A program made the translations under genes and the position numbers. 64,000 nt of DNA from Combretum micranthum (lineage: Eukaryota > Streptophyta > Magnoliopsida > Myrtales > Combretaceae), in NCBI GenBank assembly GCA_024138025.1, contig JAMXBD010000398.1:868001-932000 (forward strand). Direction: 5' to 3'. Below are positions 32,324 through 45,826 of the stretch, piece by piece; position 1 is the stretch's first letter; each line of letters opens with the position of its first letter. Under the pieces are notes generated by a model that ran no database searches, was not told where the DNA came from, and saw only the letters and a list, made by a program, of their open reading frames with translations.

Positions 32324-35300
32324 TGTAAACCCCTGGATTTTATGGTAGAAAACTCTAGAACCGGAAGTCAAATCAGAACCTTAAAATCAACATAAACCAA
32401 TAAGTTTTAGCGGAACTACATCTGACAAGACCGTGTTAGAAATCTTAGAATAGTAAAAATGAGATAACATTAGATTATAGTGCGGAATAATGTTATATAA
32501 CCTAAAAAGATCATATTCACTAAAAATTCATCTGTTTCAAACTCGAACAGGAGTAGTTTCTAGAATCAGGACATCAACACACAAAACAATGAAAATATTC
32601 CAACAATATATGTAGACTCATAATAAAATGAGGAATCATAAAATATTAGTTATAAATTTGTTTCACTTCTAAAAATATCAGATATAGCTTGTTTACGAAT
32701 ATTTTTCTTACTATCGATATTTTATTGTTTAGCCCACTATTCATTTATTGTTTACTACTATTCATCTATCTCTACTTTTTCTTACTACCTATTTTTACAT
32801 CTCTTACATACCTATTCTTATATTTTCATTTCTAATACTACTTTTTACATAACTTTTCTTACACTTTATTTACTTTTCTTTACCAAAATTAATTTTTCTA
32901 TCACTCCCTCTCTCCTCTCTCTTCAATGGCTAGCCTCGGTGCCACACTCCCCCAATTTACCTCCAATTTTTTTTCTTTTTCATTTATTTTACTCATCTCC
33001 AAATTACCTCCTCAAACTCTATGAATACCTCCTCGCTCCTTCATTCTTGATACACATCCTTCTACGCATAACAAAAATATACTAAATTCAAAACTCAAAC
33101 ACTCTCTCCTCTTTTCCCTTCCATTGTGATTTCCACAAATTTTCTTTCATCCACTTTAGGTAAATACTAAAACCCCTCTTTAGTTCATGCTAACATAACA
33201 TGAATATTATGTGTATTTCATTTCCATATAAAATCCCCATGAGCTTTATGCTAGGGAATGGAAATATAGAAATAACATGATGTTCATGTCATTGTTCAAC
33301 TCCATGTTATATTCATGTTATGTTATGTTTTTGATTCTAACATAACTTTCTATATGTTATTATATATAAGTATATATCTATACTTCTAGAGACTAAAGCT
33401 TCTTATTATTGCTTTTATTTCATTGCTTATTGATTATTCCATGCAAATAAATAAGACTAGTCAATCTCTAGTCTTAGACTTGTCCTTAATCAAGTCAAAA
33501 CAAAATGAGACATGTCCATAATCTAAGTCCTGGGGAGTCTTAATAGAAATCTAAGACTACCATGTTTTCTTATTCTTTTCCTTGCTTTATTCATAAGACT
33601 AGTATTGATTCGAGTCTTGGGAAGCCTTGAAATTAATCTAAGACTTCTGTGATTTCTTTTCTTTCTTTTCCTTGTTTTCTTTCTTGTTTGTTTTTCTTAT
33701 TTTATTTATGGTGATTAGAGTTATTCAAGTCCTAGGAAGTTTAGATGATAAGGTACGACTTCCATATTTTTATTCTTATATTTGCTCATTTGATTCTCTA
33801 TTTTCTATATGAGTTTACAATTTATCTCATAACATAATTACTAAGTCATATACATGCATGGTCATAAAGTGATATTGTTATTTTAATAAAATTTTCAAAT
33901 AAGAATATGGATTATTTTCTTTTACATAAATGAGACTAAATTCTCAAGATGAATAATTTTCAACACTTTAAAAAAACTTTCATTAAGGTTAAAAATGATT
34001 TTCAAACTATACTCTATTCTAAACGTAAGGTAGATATATTATAAATTTTCAATATTGATAATTTTTTGTTATATAAGATATTCTTAAAAACTTATTTTGA
34101 TGGCATATATCAACATTTTGATAAACATTAAGAATAAGACTAATTTTTGTAGAAAAACTTAAAAGCAACTCATTAGTTAAATTCCACGTAGAAATAAAAT
34201 TGGTATACAACATAAGAAATCAAGTTTTAAAAAGAAAAATTATTTTTACTAGTTAATAAAATATAAAAATAGTAGTTATGATAACTAGACACTCACTTAC
34301 AACAAACTAAAAATTTTAGTTTCCTTCCAACAACTCAAAAAGGAGAATTCGTAAAACTTAACCTTTTGAACTTTCAAAATAAATTGTTTTATGAAAAACC
34401 ACTTTTGGGATAACATCATTAGAATCATGTATATAATGTGAATTTATATCAATAGTAAATGATTTTCAACTATATAAGTATCTTTGCACTAGTTATAAGA
34501 TTTTTGGATGACGTAAAAGTTAGAAAAATACAAATTTGAGGGCTGAAACTTATAAGTTAGATCTGTACTGACCCATTACAAATCTCAAATGGCTTTAAAT
34601 TTTAAAAATAGCTTTAGAAATAGATAGATCTTTCCGATTAGATAAAAAACGACTATTAATATGAGAAATTCTAAGTTAAAATAAGCAAGTTATGACCATT
34701 TTTAAGTTGGAATTTCTCTTCACTCGAATTATGATGCGAATAATAGAATAGAATTAGAAAGTTTAAGTAGAACTTCCATGAAGTACTCATTTTGGGTAGT
34801 TCTTTTATTTAGATAATGAAGGTTTGGAGGATCCATATTAGAAAGACTTCTAGCAATAAGGGATATTTTTTAAAGAAATGGCAAAGTGAGTTTATCTCTT
34901 ACTTTTCGTACTTATGCTTGCATTTGTTAAATTAGAGACACTAGAATTAGGTAAAGATAAAATGGGATGTGCATGTGATTTATAATACTTGTTGAAATTA
35001 TAGTAAGCATATTGAGCTTGAATTGATGTTAACTAAATTGTTGTTTTATTTCCATGTTGAAGTGTTTGCTAATTCTATGATCACCTATAAAATACCTTAA
35101 GCATATGTTAAAGAATAAATTAATTTGGTTCATGCATATCATGAGGCGAGTCACATTGCATTCACTACTATACCTTCGGTGGGATAAGAGTATAGTAGTG
35201 GGGTTTGCAGGGATCCGTAAGTCTGCATGGGTGAGTAGGAGCTTAAAAGAACTATTAAAGGATAGAGTGAGTAGGAGCCTAAAAAAACTACATAACTCAT

Positions 35301-35841
35301 TTGTAAAATTGGGTTGTATGGGGCCTAAAACACTTAACCCTGAATGGAGGGTGTAAATCCATTCAAACAGATGATTTCCAATTGATCATATGTATTACTT
35401 GCTCATGTGGTTCCATGCATTCATACACTTGTCTAAATACAAATTGCTTGATTTTCATGTTACAAGTATGCTAATCCGGAAGTATTCTCACTAAGCTAGT
35501 TAAGCTTACATCCCAATACATTTGTGTTGTCGTAGGACCATTTACTGTTATACCCGAGCTCTTTATATTTCTGGGTAAGATTATGGTTTTGGGGGAAATC
35601 AATTCGAAGATTTTAGGGTAGATTTCCATTAAAATCTTTCAGTTTTAGTATCTGTTATATGTAAGACTAGACTATATTTTGATCCTTAGAGATTTATCGA
35701 CGAAATGCCCTTAAGATGATGAAAATACAATAATTTTATGATATTAAAGATAAATGTTTATTTAGATTCTTGTATGCCATATGAACTTTCTTGAACTACA
35801 CATCCTACTGGTGTCTCCTATTGTTGTTGTAATGCCTTAAC
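32324..35841 (+). mobile_element. family A LTR, 3' end displaced by a later insertion
   Basis: Opens TGTAAACCCCTGG inside the reverse copy 26185-32323 and runs to 35841, where another TGTAAACCCC begins. The exon-like block (34813-34885), donor (34886-34891), 36-bp tandem (units at 35231 and 35267), hairpins (35342-35393) and acceptor-like GTCGTAG (near 35531-35537) are present. The TATA box is mutated (TATGAATA near 33020). The last few hundred bases and the right TSD would lie beyond the later insertions, outside the window. Confidence 0.8.
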
Positions 35842-36040
35842 TGTAAACCCCTGAATTTTTCGAGAATGGTTTTGGAATACCAAATCGAAACCCTAAAGAC
35901 TGATCCAAGTTGAAACCGAACCTTAAACAATTTCAATCATGGGATTTCATAAGAGAATCTTCAAAAACAAAAATAGAAAATTCAATAATCGTTCGATTCA
36001 AAGATCTGAGCATGAGAAGGTCCATCTATCTGATCCCTAA
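35842..36040 (+). mobile_element. 5' tip of a family A LTR
   Basis: Opens TGTAAACCCCTGAATTTTTC and shows the U3 tip of family A for 199 bp, then is interrupted by a new TGTAAACCCC at 36041. Its remainder is not in the window. Confidence 0.75.
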
Positions 36041-39000
36041 TGTAAACCCCTCAATTTCTAGAGTAAAGTTGGATTGAACCTTAACCCTAGTCAAACCGGA
36101 GTTTTAAAAATCAACAAAGATTAAGAAAATCTAACAGTTTCAACTCCGGCAAACCCGCGCTCTCAAACCCTAGAAAATGAAATTGAGTTAATGGCTTATA
36201 AGTTTGTAATAATATAGGGAAGTATAAAAATATAGATTCGGCTAATTCAAGTGTCTTTCGAATTCAAACGGGATTAGTTTTCGAAAATCGTACCTGGGAA
36301 CACCGGATGGTAAAAATATTCTGATAACACCAAAAGACTCGTAATTATACAAGGATTCCAAAAAAGTCAGTTTTATAATTTTTCGGTAACTAAAAATATC
36401 AGATATAGCTCATTTACATATATTTTTATTGCTACTTGTATTTTATTTATCTAGTTTACTATTCTTAGTACTATTCATTACTATTTCACTATCTCTGCTT
36501 TTTCTTATACCTTTTTCTTACTACCTATACGCCTATCTCTTACACTATTATATTTCCAACATAACTTTATTCACATAAAACCTTACACATTATTACTTTT
36601 CTTTACAAAAATTACAAAACAAACAAAAAATCCTCTCTTTCCTCCCCATGTTGCCACCTACCCGCCCTCTCTCTTTTCTCAATATTATTTCTTTTTTAAA
36701 TTATTTTATTACATCTAATTTCCACTACAAAATTCTATAAATACCCCCTCCCTCCTTCATTCTTTCACATATTCATTTTACATAACAAAACTCTATCAAA
36801 ATTTCCTCTCAAATTCTCTCTCTAACAATCCCCTCTCAAAACACTCTCTACTATTTACTACTCTTCAAGAAAAATAACAAACACACTACCCATTCATCTC
36901 CTTTCAAATCCTTCATGAAACCTTAGGTAAAATCATACCTATATCTCTTTATTATGTTCATACAACTTAGCATGAGCTTAGTGTTTGTTTCTTAGACTCA
37001 TGAGAGTTAAAGAAGCAACAATATGTTCATGTTTTGTTCATGTTCATGTTCATATTTTACATTATGTTATTATGTTGTTGCTATTATTGTTATTATTATT
37101 TTTGCTCTAATCTAACTTCTATATAGTATTATGTATAATATATTTTTTAGAGCATCTAAACTCACTTGTTATTTATTTATTTACTTGTTTCAAGTAATTT
37201 ATTAAGACTAGTCTTTCTAGTCTTAGACTTGTCCTTATCAAGTCAAAACGATTTTTTTCTTTTCTTTTCTTTCTTTTCTTTTCTTTTTGGGACTAGTCTA
37301 TTCTTAGTCCCGGGTTGCCTTGATGAAGCTAAAGCTCCCAATACATGATCGGGATACCTTGATGAAGCTAAGGTTCCCAATGCTTGACCATATTATTATA
37401 TTTATTTCCTTATTAGTATTTCTTTCTATCTTATTATGTATTATTCTTACTTTTTCATTGCTACATAATCATATTCATGCATGATTGGAATGTTGTTGTC
37501 TTAAATAAAAATAAAAATAGGTTCTTTTTTAAACAAAGAGAAATAAACTAGATTTCTTAATAAAGGAATTTTCAACAAAAGATCCAAGTTTTGTTATTAA
37601 TAAACTCTTTTCAAAAAGATAAGCTAATCATAAATTCTAGAAGACGTAGTAATAAAGATTTCTTCAAAATAATAAAAGGAACTCATTTCTTTTATAAATC
37701 AAAACTAAATACTTCATAAAGATATAATTTTTAGCATTGAACTTAAAATTTTAACTCAACCATATCTTTTATAAAACTTAAATAGGTTCACTATAAACTT
37801 GGAAAATCACATACTAAGAAAATTTCTTCAAAACTTAATTTTTATATTGTTATTCTTTTCAAAATTAAAATAAAATTTTGTTAAGTTCTAATATTGACAA
37901 TTCTTTATTAGGAAAGCTTTTCTTATAAACTTATCTAAAAGAATTATTCCACCGCTTGATAAATATTAAGAATAAAACAAGTTTTTCAAATCAAGGTAAA
38001 ATCAACTCACTATTTTAGAACCAACTTAGAAAAATAAAATTTGCTAAGAAAGTAAAGTTTTAAAGGTAAACTTATTTTCTAAAGAAGAAAAAGGATATAA
38101 AAATGAGAGGAAAACATACATTAAACATAACTCTAAATAGTTAACCACACCAACAACTTAAGAAAAAATTTGAAAAGCCTATTTTTCAATCACTAGAAAT
38201 AAAGTTCGTAGATAACTTAACAAATCAAATTTTTGGAAATTAACTTACTTTTGAAAAGATGGGAAATGTAATTATAGTAGGAAAAACGCTCACTTATAAC
38301 AACTCAAGAATTTTCAAGTTTCCTTCTAGCATTTAAAAAAAAAAGAAAAAATTTTCAAAGTTTCATCTTTCAAAACTCTTAAAGACAAATTGTTTGTGAA
38401 ATATCAATGTTGAGACAACATTACAAAAATCATGCATACGATATGAGTATAAATATATGTTCAAAGGATTTTTCAACTATATAAATATCCATATATTTTG
38501 CTTAAGGATTTTTGAGTAAAAATAAGTTTGGAAAAAATCATATTTTGTGGACTATGAAATTCATAACTATTATGTACCGTAGTAATTTGCAACCCAAATG
38601 GCTTTTTATGATAAAAATAACCTTAGAAATGGATAGGTCTTTTCGAATAGATAGAAAACGGTATATAATATATGAAATTTCGAGTTAAAATGAGCTAGTT
38701 ATGGCTGTTTTAAGTTAGAATTTCCTCTTATCCGAATTTTAACGCAAATGCTAGATCAGAATTAGAAAGTTCAAGAAGAGATTCCACGAAATACTCATTT
38801 TAGGTATTTCTTTTGTTTAGGTAACGAAGTTTGGGAGGATCCATATTCGGAGGACCATTACGAGTAAAGAGTTTTTAGCAAGGATAGTCGAGTGAGTTCA
38901 TTTCCTACCTTTTACGTACTTGCTTGTGCTTGTAGCTACAAGCACTAGAAGTAGGAAAAGATAAAAATGAATTTTGTATGATAACATTGATTGATAGAAT

Positions 39001-39626
39001 ACTAAGCATATCGAGACATGAATTGTTGTTAAATTAAATTATGTTTATTATTACCATGCTGGAATGTCTGCAATTCTATGATCACTTTAAAGTACCTTAA
39101 TTACATAATTCAAGTTATATATATTAATTGATTCGTACATATCATGTAGTTAGTTTCGTTTCATTTGCTACTATATTCGATCGGACAAGATAGTAGTAGG
39201 GTTTGCAGGAGCCATAAATCTGCAAGATGGGCGAATAAGAGCAAGAAAGAACTATTTCAGGATGGGCAAGTAGGAGCCAGAAATAAACTACACAAGTTGG
39301 ATTTCAAATATGGGTTTTAAAGAGCCTGAAACACCTAAACTCTGAATGGAAGGGTAAATCCATTCAAAACATATGATTTACAGTAGATCATATGTATTGC
39401 TTGATTACTTGCTTCATGCATTCATATGATTGTTTAATAACTTGTTGGAAATTATTGATAAGAGTACGTTGATTCAGGAATATTCTCACTAAGCTAGTTA
39501 TGCTTATACTCCGATAGACTTTTGTTGTAACAGGACCAATATCTCTTATGCCCGAGGACTTCATATAATTGAGTGGTATTATGTTTTGGAGAGCTTTTGG
39601 AAATCCTTTGAAGATCTTAGGCTAAA
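36041..39626 (+). mobile_element. family A LTR, interrupted by the reverse nest (resumes at 59334)
   Basis: Opens TGTAAACCCC after CCTAA. The TATA box TATAAATA is at 36736-36743, 695 bp into the unit, followed by a C/T-rich leader and a donor-like CTTAG|GTAAA near 36924. Exon-like block 38821-38891, donor 38892-38897, 35-bp tandem (39226, 39261), hairpins 39344-39395, acceptor-like TAACAG ending at 39533. The sequence is cut at 39626 by the reverse copy 39627-59333, whose TSD CTAAA appears on both sides; a further 18 bp of this copy follow at 59334-59351 before another insertion. Confidence 0.85.
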
Positions 39627-40427
39627 TGTCATGCCCCAATGGGTACCCTAAACGTGAGAGCCCGCTGTATACAATATTAAAACTTAAGAATGACTACCTT
39701 AGTCACTCAAAAGCTTCCATATTGGTACAAGGCGTACAATCACATCAAAAGGAGACCGGTGGAGTAATGCATTTTAAGATATTGGTAGCAAAACATGTAA
39801 AATAACATTTAATATATTTCATTGAAATATAAAGTCTTACAACTTCTAAGGGTCATTTCCCTGATAATTTCCATAACAACATAATCTTACTGAGATAAAT
39901 AACTAAAGCTAGAAGATTTTAGAAGCAATTTAATCTAAGACTTCAAAACAAAGTTCCTCCAAAAGCTTCCCAAAATAAAGATTCTACCCTGATGATCAAG
40001 ATAGTCTCGGGTGCAAAATAACAATCCTGCAATATCAAAAGTCTATTGAGGTAAGTATAACTAGCTTAGTGAGATATTTCTTACGCAATAGTACTCATAG
40101 TAAGCATTCAACCAAGTTCATTAAACAAGCATATGAAATGCAACAACCATATGATCAAACAGTACATACGACTATCTGGTTTCGTATGCGTGATGGATTT
40201 ACCCCTTCATCGATGGTTAGAGAATGATTTGAACTAAGCCCCAAATAACCTCCTTAAAATTTGCACACGTCTTGAGGTTCCAAAGAACTATATTACTAGT
40301 CCCTGAGCTTTTCATACCTAAAGCGATCAATCTAACTTGGCTACAACTCGAGGCCGTATTCCCCGAACAAACCTAAATCCTCAAGATGTAGCTATGCAGC
40401 TTACCTTTCTGGTTCTATGCTGAGGAG

Positions 40428-43400
40428 TGTAAGCCTTTGGTTTTTACAAGTAATCCTAAGTCTTAACCCTAAGCCGGGAAGTCAATCGAAAATCTTAAGT
40501 CAATGGATCTTAAGTTTAACCCTACAATTTAGATCTGGAAATTCCATGTTCGTAAATCGAGAAGTAAAAAATTTAGTAAAGTGTGTAGAATAGTCCATAA
40601 TAGTATTTGATTTTTTTAAAATATCAGATTGGTTTATTTTCGGCTTATTTCGAGCCTGATTGGATACTGTTTTTGGAAAGTGTGTCCCGGGGTTGGAAAA
40701 TTAAAAATATATCTTTAATATTTTTAGACTCATATTTCATAAGGATTTAAAAAATATCGAGTTCATAATTTTTCGGAATCTAAAATATCAGTTATAGCTT
40801 ATATAAGCATATTTTGATCGTACGGTTACATATTTGTTGAAATACTAAAATAATTCAATTAATTATTTAATTTTAATTATGAAAATTCTGCCACTTATTT
40901 AAAAATATTTTTCTTAATTTTATTTTATATATTTTCCTAATGAAAAGCACTTTTTCAAATCATACTTCAAGTACACTTCAATTGTCACTTCTACACATTA
41001 TTCAAATTTTCTTTCACTCATTCTACACTCTATTTTCAATGCATGGCAGCTGACCATACCCCCCAAAACAGTCACATTTCTTTTATTTTAATAATTTATT
41101 TAATGATTTTAAAGTCTCTTTTAGTTAGCATATTAAGTACACAAGTTACACTTTTAAAAAGTTAAGTTACAAATTAACTACACTCTCTCTTTCTCTCTTG
41201 GAAGTTCACGTGAAGCCCCCAAAATCTGCCTTTGTTTTATTTATTTTTTCTTTCAATTAATTGACACTCATTTAATGCACTCCTCTCTCTATTTTAAAGC
41301 CTTATTATTGTACACTTTCTCTCTTTACAAACCCTACCTCATTTACTCTCTTTTTCCTCTCTTTATTCCTCTATTTCCCTTGTTCTTGCAAAATAATACA
41401 AGCTGCCCCCATTTCTATTTATTGCTTCCACACTCCATTCTTGAAGATCCTTGAGTAAATCTTTCTTCTTAAACTTCCATAGACACTATAAGTTGATTAT
41501 ATGGAGGTTTCATATATCAAAGGACTCTCCATAATGCCTAAAGGCAAGAGATGATGATGCCAAAACTTTGAAACACTCCTCTTGTTGATGATCTATAATA
41601 ATATTGCTATATTTGTTGTCTTTAAGACTTTATTATCTTCATATTTTTATTATACTTGTAGATCTAATTTTTATGAAGCTTTGGTTATGTTTATGTTTAG
41701 ATCTATAGGTTTAGAGCTTACTACCATGTATTTCTTTATTATTCATGTTCATATTATGTGTAGACCTTAGATTTGAACTTTAAAAAAAATAGTGAAATTC
41801 GTATCTTGACAAAACCTATATTTAAAAACCCTCTTCCAAGTCTCAAAATGGGAGTTTTAGTTGAGAAAATGAAGGTTTAATGAATGTATATCATCAAGAC
41901 TTCTCTTTATAAGAATCAAAGGTGATTTTCAAAATAAAAATATCATTTTCGGATTTTGGCTAAGACATGGTTTAAAAACATGTTTTATAACTCAAAAATG
42001 AAGATTTTATTTAAGAAATGGAATGCTCTTAAGATAAGAGATGCAAAGTATGATTTTTCATGAGTCTTGATAGATTTTATCCAGAGATATATTCAAAAAC
42101 AAATTTTGAAAATTCGGATCTAAGCCAAGACCCATTTTTAAAACCTATTATCTAACCCCAAAATGAAGATTTAGACAAAAATATAAAAGGCTCTTGGTAT
42201 AGATATTCTAAGGATTGGATTTTCATAAGTTTAGATGAGTTTTCCTAAAAGATATTTCTAAAATAGAGAGTCTTGTGAAAGACAAGTCTAGGTCTTATTT
42301 TCATTCTAAAACTTAAGGAAAAAAAAATTCGGATTTTGGAATAGATGAATTTTGAAAACCTTATTTTACACTTCAAAACAAGAGTTTTATATAGAAAATG
42401 GAATGCTTTGATAATAGGCGACATAAGAAAATTATTTTCATTGAGTCATGTTAGTTTTAGCAAAAGATTTTTCTCAAAACAAGAAAATGAGTTTCAACTT
42501 AAAATTTCGGTTTTTACAAAGGTAGATTCTTAGAATTTTCATTTAGATGATATCTTGATGATCATATAAGTATTTAATCCTTTGTCTTTGGCTAGGAGTT
42601 CTCTTTACAAGTGTAGAACCAATATAAGTTGATCTAAAAAGTTAAATGGAACAAAAGTAACAATTGTCAATAATAACTCAAAACTGGAATTTTTGTAACC
42701 ATGCTATACAGTGGTTTTTCGACCCTCAAATGACCTTGTATGTTTGATTTAACTTGAGAAATGGATAGATCTTTCGAAGTAGATAGATATATAATACGTG
42801 CAATTCCGAGTTAAATTGAGTTAGATATGATCATTTTAAGTTAGGACTTCATCTTAGGCGAAAATTGACAAACTTAGTAAATAGAATTGTTAAGTTTATT
42901 AGAAATTTATGAGAAATACTCATTGAAGGTATTCCTTGTACTTAGGTGATTTGGAGGACAGATTTCCACTCCCGAGGACTACTACGACTAGTGGATTTCT
43001 CTCCATGGCCGAGTGAGTTCATTTCTTAAATAGTTGTGCTCATGTATATGCTTGTAATCGTAGTGGCATTAGAATTAGGAAAAGATAAAATTATGATGAT
43101 TTGTGATCTAATCTTGGTTGAATGAATGATAAGTATATCAAGATGAGACTTGTTGAAAAATCATTGTATGAGCTAGTATAGACTTGGATTGTCTGAAATT
43201 CTCTATGATTGCACTTAATCTACTTAATTAACATGCCACGATTATATGAATAAACTATACATGCATATCACGTAGTGAGTCACATTGCATAGGTTATTAT
43301 ACCTTTGTGGGAAGAAGGCATAATAATTGGGCAATGAGGGGCTTGTAAACTCGAATGATGGCGTATAGACCGGAATTGAAAATGTACGTGGGTGGACACC

Positions 43401-44117
43401 TGTATCAACCACAGTAAAATTTAAAAGTGGTGCCTGGGCACCTGTATCAACCACAATAAGAAGTGGGAAGAATTTAAATGTTGGTCGTATGGGCCTGAAA
43501 CACCTAACCCCCAATGGAGGGCGTAAATCCATTCAACATAAGATTTCTGGATGATCTTATGTATTGTATGCTCATGTGCTTGTGCATTCATATGATTGCT
43601 AATAACTTGTCTGTTATATACTGTTGTTGAGTATTAAATATTTGGAAATGAATCTCACTAAGCCTGTTAGCTTACACCCCGATAGTTTTGTTGTGGTGTT
43701 CCTATATTTGGTTGTTTCAAGAGAACACTTTTCACAGGGTTATCTTTTGGGTGAAGGAGCTTTTGAAGAAGTCTGGACCTAGCTAAAGGCGTGGACTTCT
43801 AGGAAAATCTCTTTAACATAAACCCTAACGTTTGTAATATGGTTTTAGACTAGATAAACTTCTATTATTATTTTGGCGGGGGTATGCCCCCTTGACTTTT
43901 ATGAAGACTTAACTTATTTACCTTGTTGCGATTTCTATTCTTAATGCTATTGTATGCCTTCTTAAGACTATTCGATTCAAAGTGTGATCCTAAAAGTTGT
44001 GCAAGTACACCTTACACCCGGTATGTAAACTTATGGGATAACTAAGATTGTTATACTTAAGTTTAAATATCGAGTGTGGTATACTGTTGCATTTTGGGTA
44101 CCCTTTGGGGTGTGACA
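40428..44117 (+). mobile_element. complete family A solo LTR (3690 bp), TSD AGGAG
   Basis: Opens TGTAAGCC, closes GGGGTGTGACA, with AGGAG at 40423-40427 and 44118-44122. It is closest to 22377-24893 (shared GGCAGCTGACCAT and leader). Exon-like block 42946-43012 followed by GTGAGT at 43013; a 42-bp period duplication of CACCTGTATCAACCACA (43397 and 43439); hairpins 43513-43562 with a compensated stem. The second acceptor-like AG is unclear in this copy. No coding sequence for retroelement proteins. Confidence 0.92.
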
Positions 44118-45826
44118 AGGAGTAGTAGTAAATTTCGAAATGATATTTTAAGTGATTTGCTTGAGCAATTTATTATATGGGGATTCCAATATGACATTAA
44201 TTCATTTAAAGCGATCAAGCAATAATTGCACACATAGCAATACATACATAGAAACAATTATATCAATCATATATCGGGATCCGATATACTTATCGTTCAT
44301 TGATCGCACATAACAATTCACATACATAATTTCCATGATATCCCACATGCATATCAATTTTATTTTTTCCTAACATTTAGTGCTCTATTCTACAAGCACA
44401 TGTGCGAATACATAAACGTAAAGGAAACTCACTCGTCCATAGTGATCTTCTATGAGTCAAAGTAATCCTCGAGAAAGAGAAGATCTTGGTCCTCGGCACC
44501 TAAATAAAAGAAATACCTGAAGTTTGTATATCATCAAAGATCTACTCAAATTCTCTAATTCTATCTTATTGAATTCATCAAAATTCGCATGAATGGAAAT
44601 TCCAACTTAAAATGGCCATAACTTGCTCATTTTAACTCGGAATTTCGCATATTATATATCGATTTCTACCTACTCAAAAATCTCTATCCATTTATAAGGT
44701 TATTTTTATCAAAACAAGTCATTTAGGTCTCAAAATAGTGATGTACAGAATTGATACGAAAATTTCAGATTTCAAAACTTAAGTTTTCAGACTTTTCTCC
44801 ATCCAAAAAACTTTGTACCAAAAATATAGATATTTGTTTGGTTGAAAAAATCTTTGAATATATAGACTCAAATTATATGCATGCATTTAGTGGTGTTGTC
44901 TTAACAATGATTTTTGTAAAACAATGTGTCTTAAAAGTGAGAAAATGCTAAGACTTGAAAATTCCTTTTTTAGTTTTATTGGGAAAATTTCTTAAATTAT
45001 TATAAGTGAGTATTTCCTCCATTTCTTAATATTGAGAATAATTAAATTTTCAAAAAGTAATATTAGTCTTGTTAAGATTCCTATAACTTCATTCTTAGTG
45101 TTTGGAAATGTAGTTTTTTCTAAATATTTCTTGGTTATGTGTTCTAAATTTTTTCTAAAGTTTGATCCACCTTAAATAATAATATCAATAATCTTATAAG
45201 TTATTTATTATTTTTATTTCCTAAGTAAAGCTTATCCTTGAAAGATTATTCTTTGGTAATTTTGTAAAACTTATCTAAACCTTAGTATGTTGATGAAAGC
45301 TTAACATATGAGTTTAAGAAAACTTTTGTTAAACAAAGAATTAAGTTTAAAGAAACTTTCTTATTTCATTGGTTTGAAAAGAGAGTTTTTGATAACTTTA
45401 TTTTATGTATTCATTGACAAAATCCCATATAGTATTATTACTAAAACTTGAGCTAAACTTATCTAACTTTAGGAAATATTGTTAAGATAAAACTTTAAGT
45501 TTTTATGGAAAAATCATTTCTTATGTGAGAAAATTTATTTTTAAAGAAGGTTCTTATTTTTATTACCTAAGAAAACTCCTTTTCATTATCGTTGAGACAA
45601 TATCAACATGTTCATGCATGAATGAGATTATGGAGATATGAGAAATATAACAATGTCACATAATAAGATAAGATATGAATAATAATAACTAAGAGCATAA
45701 TAATAAAGTCAAGTATTAGGAACCTTAGTTTTATCAAGGTATCCCGAGACTAAGAATAGACTAGTCCCAAAAAGAAAAGAAAAGAAAAGAAAAGAAAGAA
45801 AATTGTTTTGACTTGATGAGGACAAG

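Noticed and set aside
43242..43532. 96-codon minus-strand open frame
   Set aside because: Crosses the CACCTGTATCAACCACA duplication and a hairpin of a family A LTR; the repeated peptide comes from the tandem repeat.
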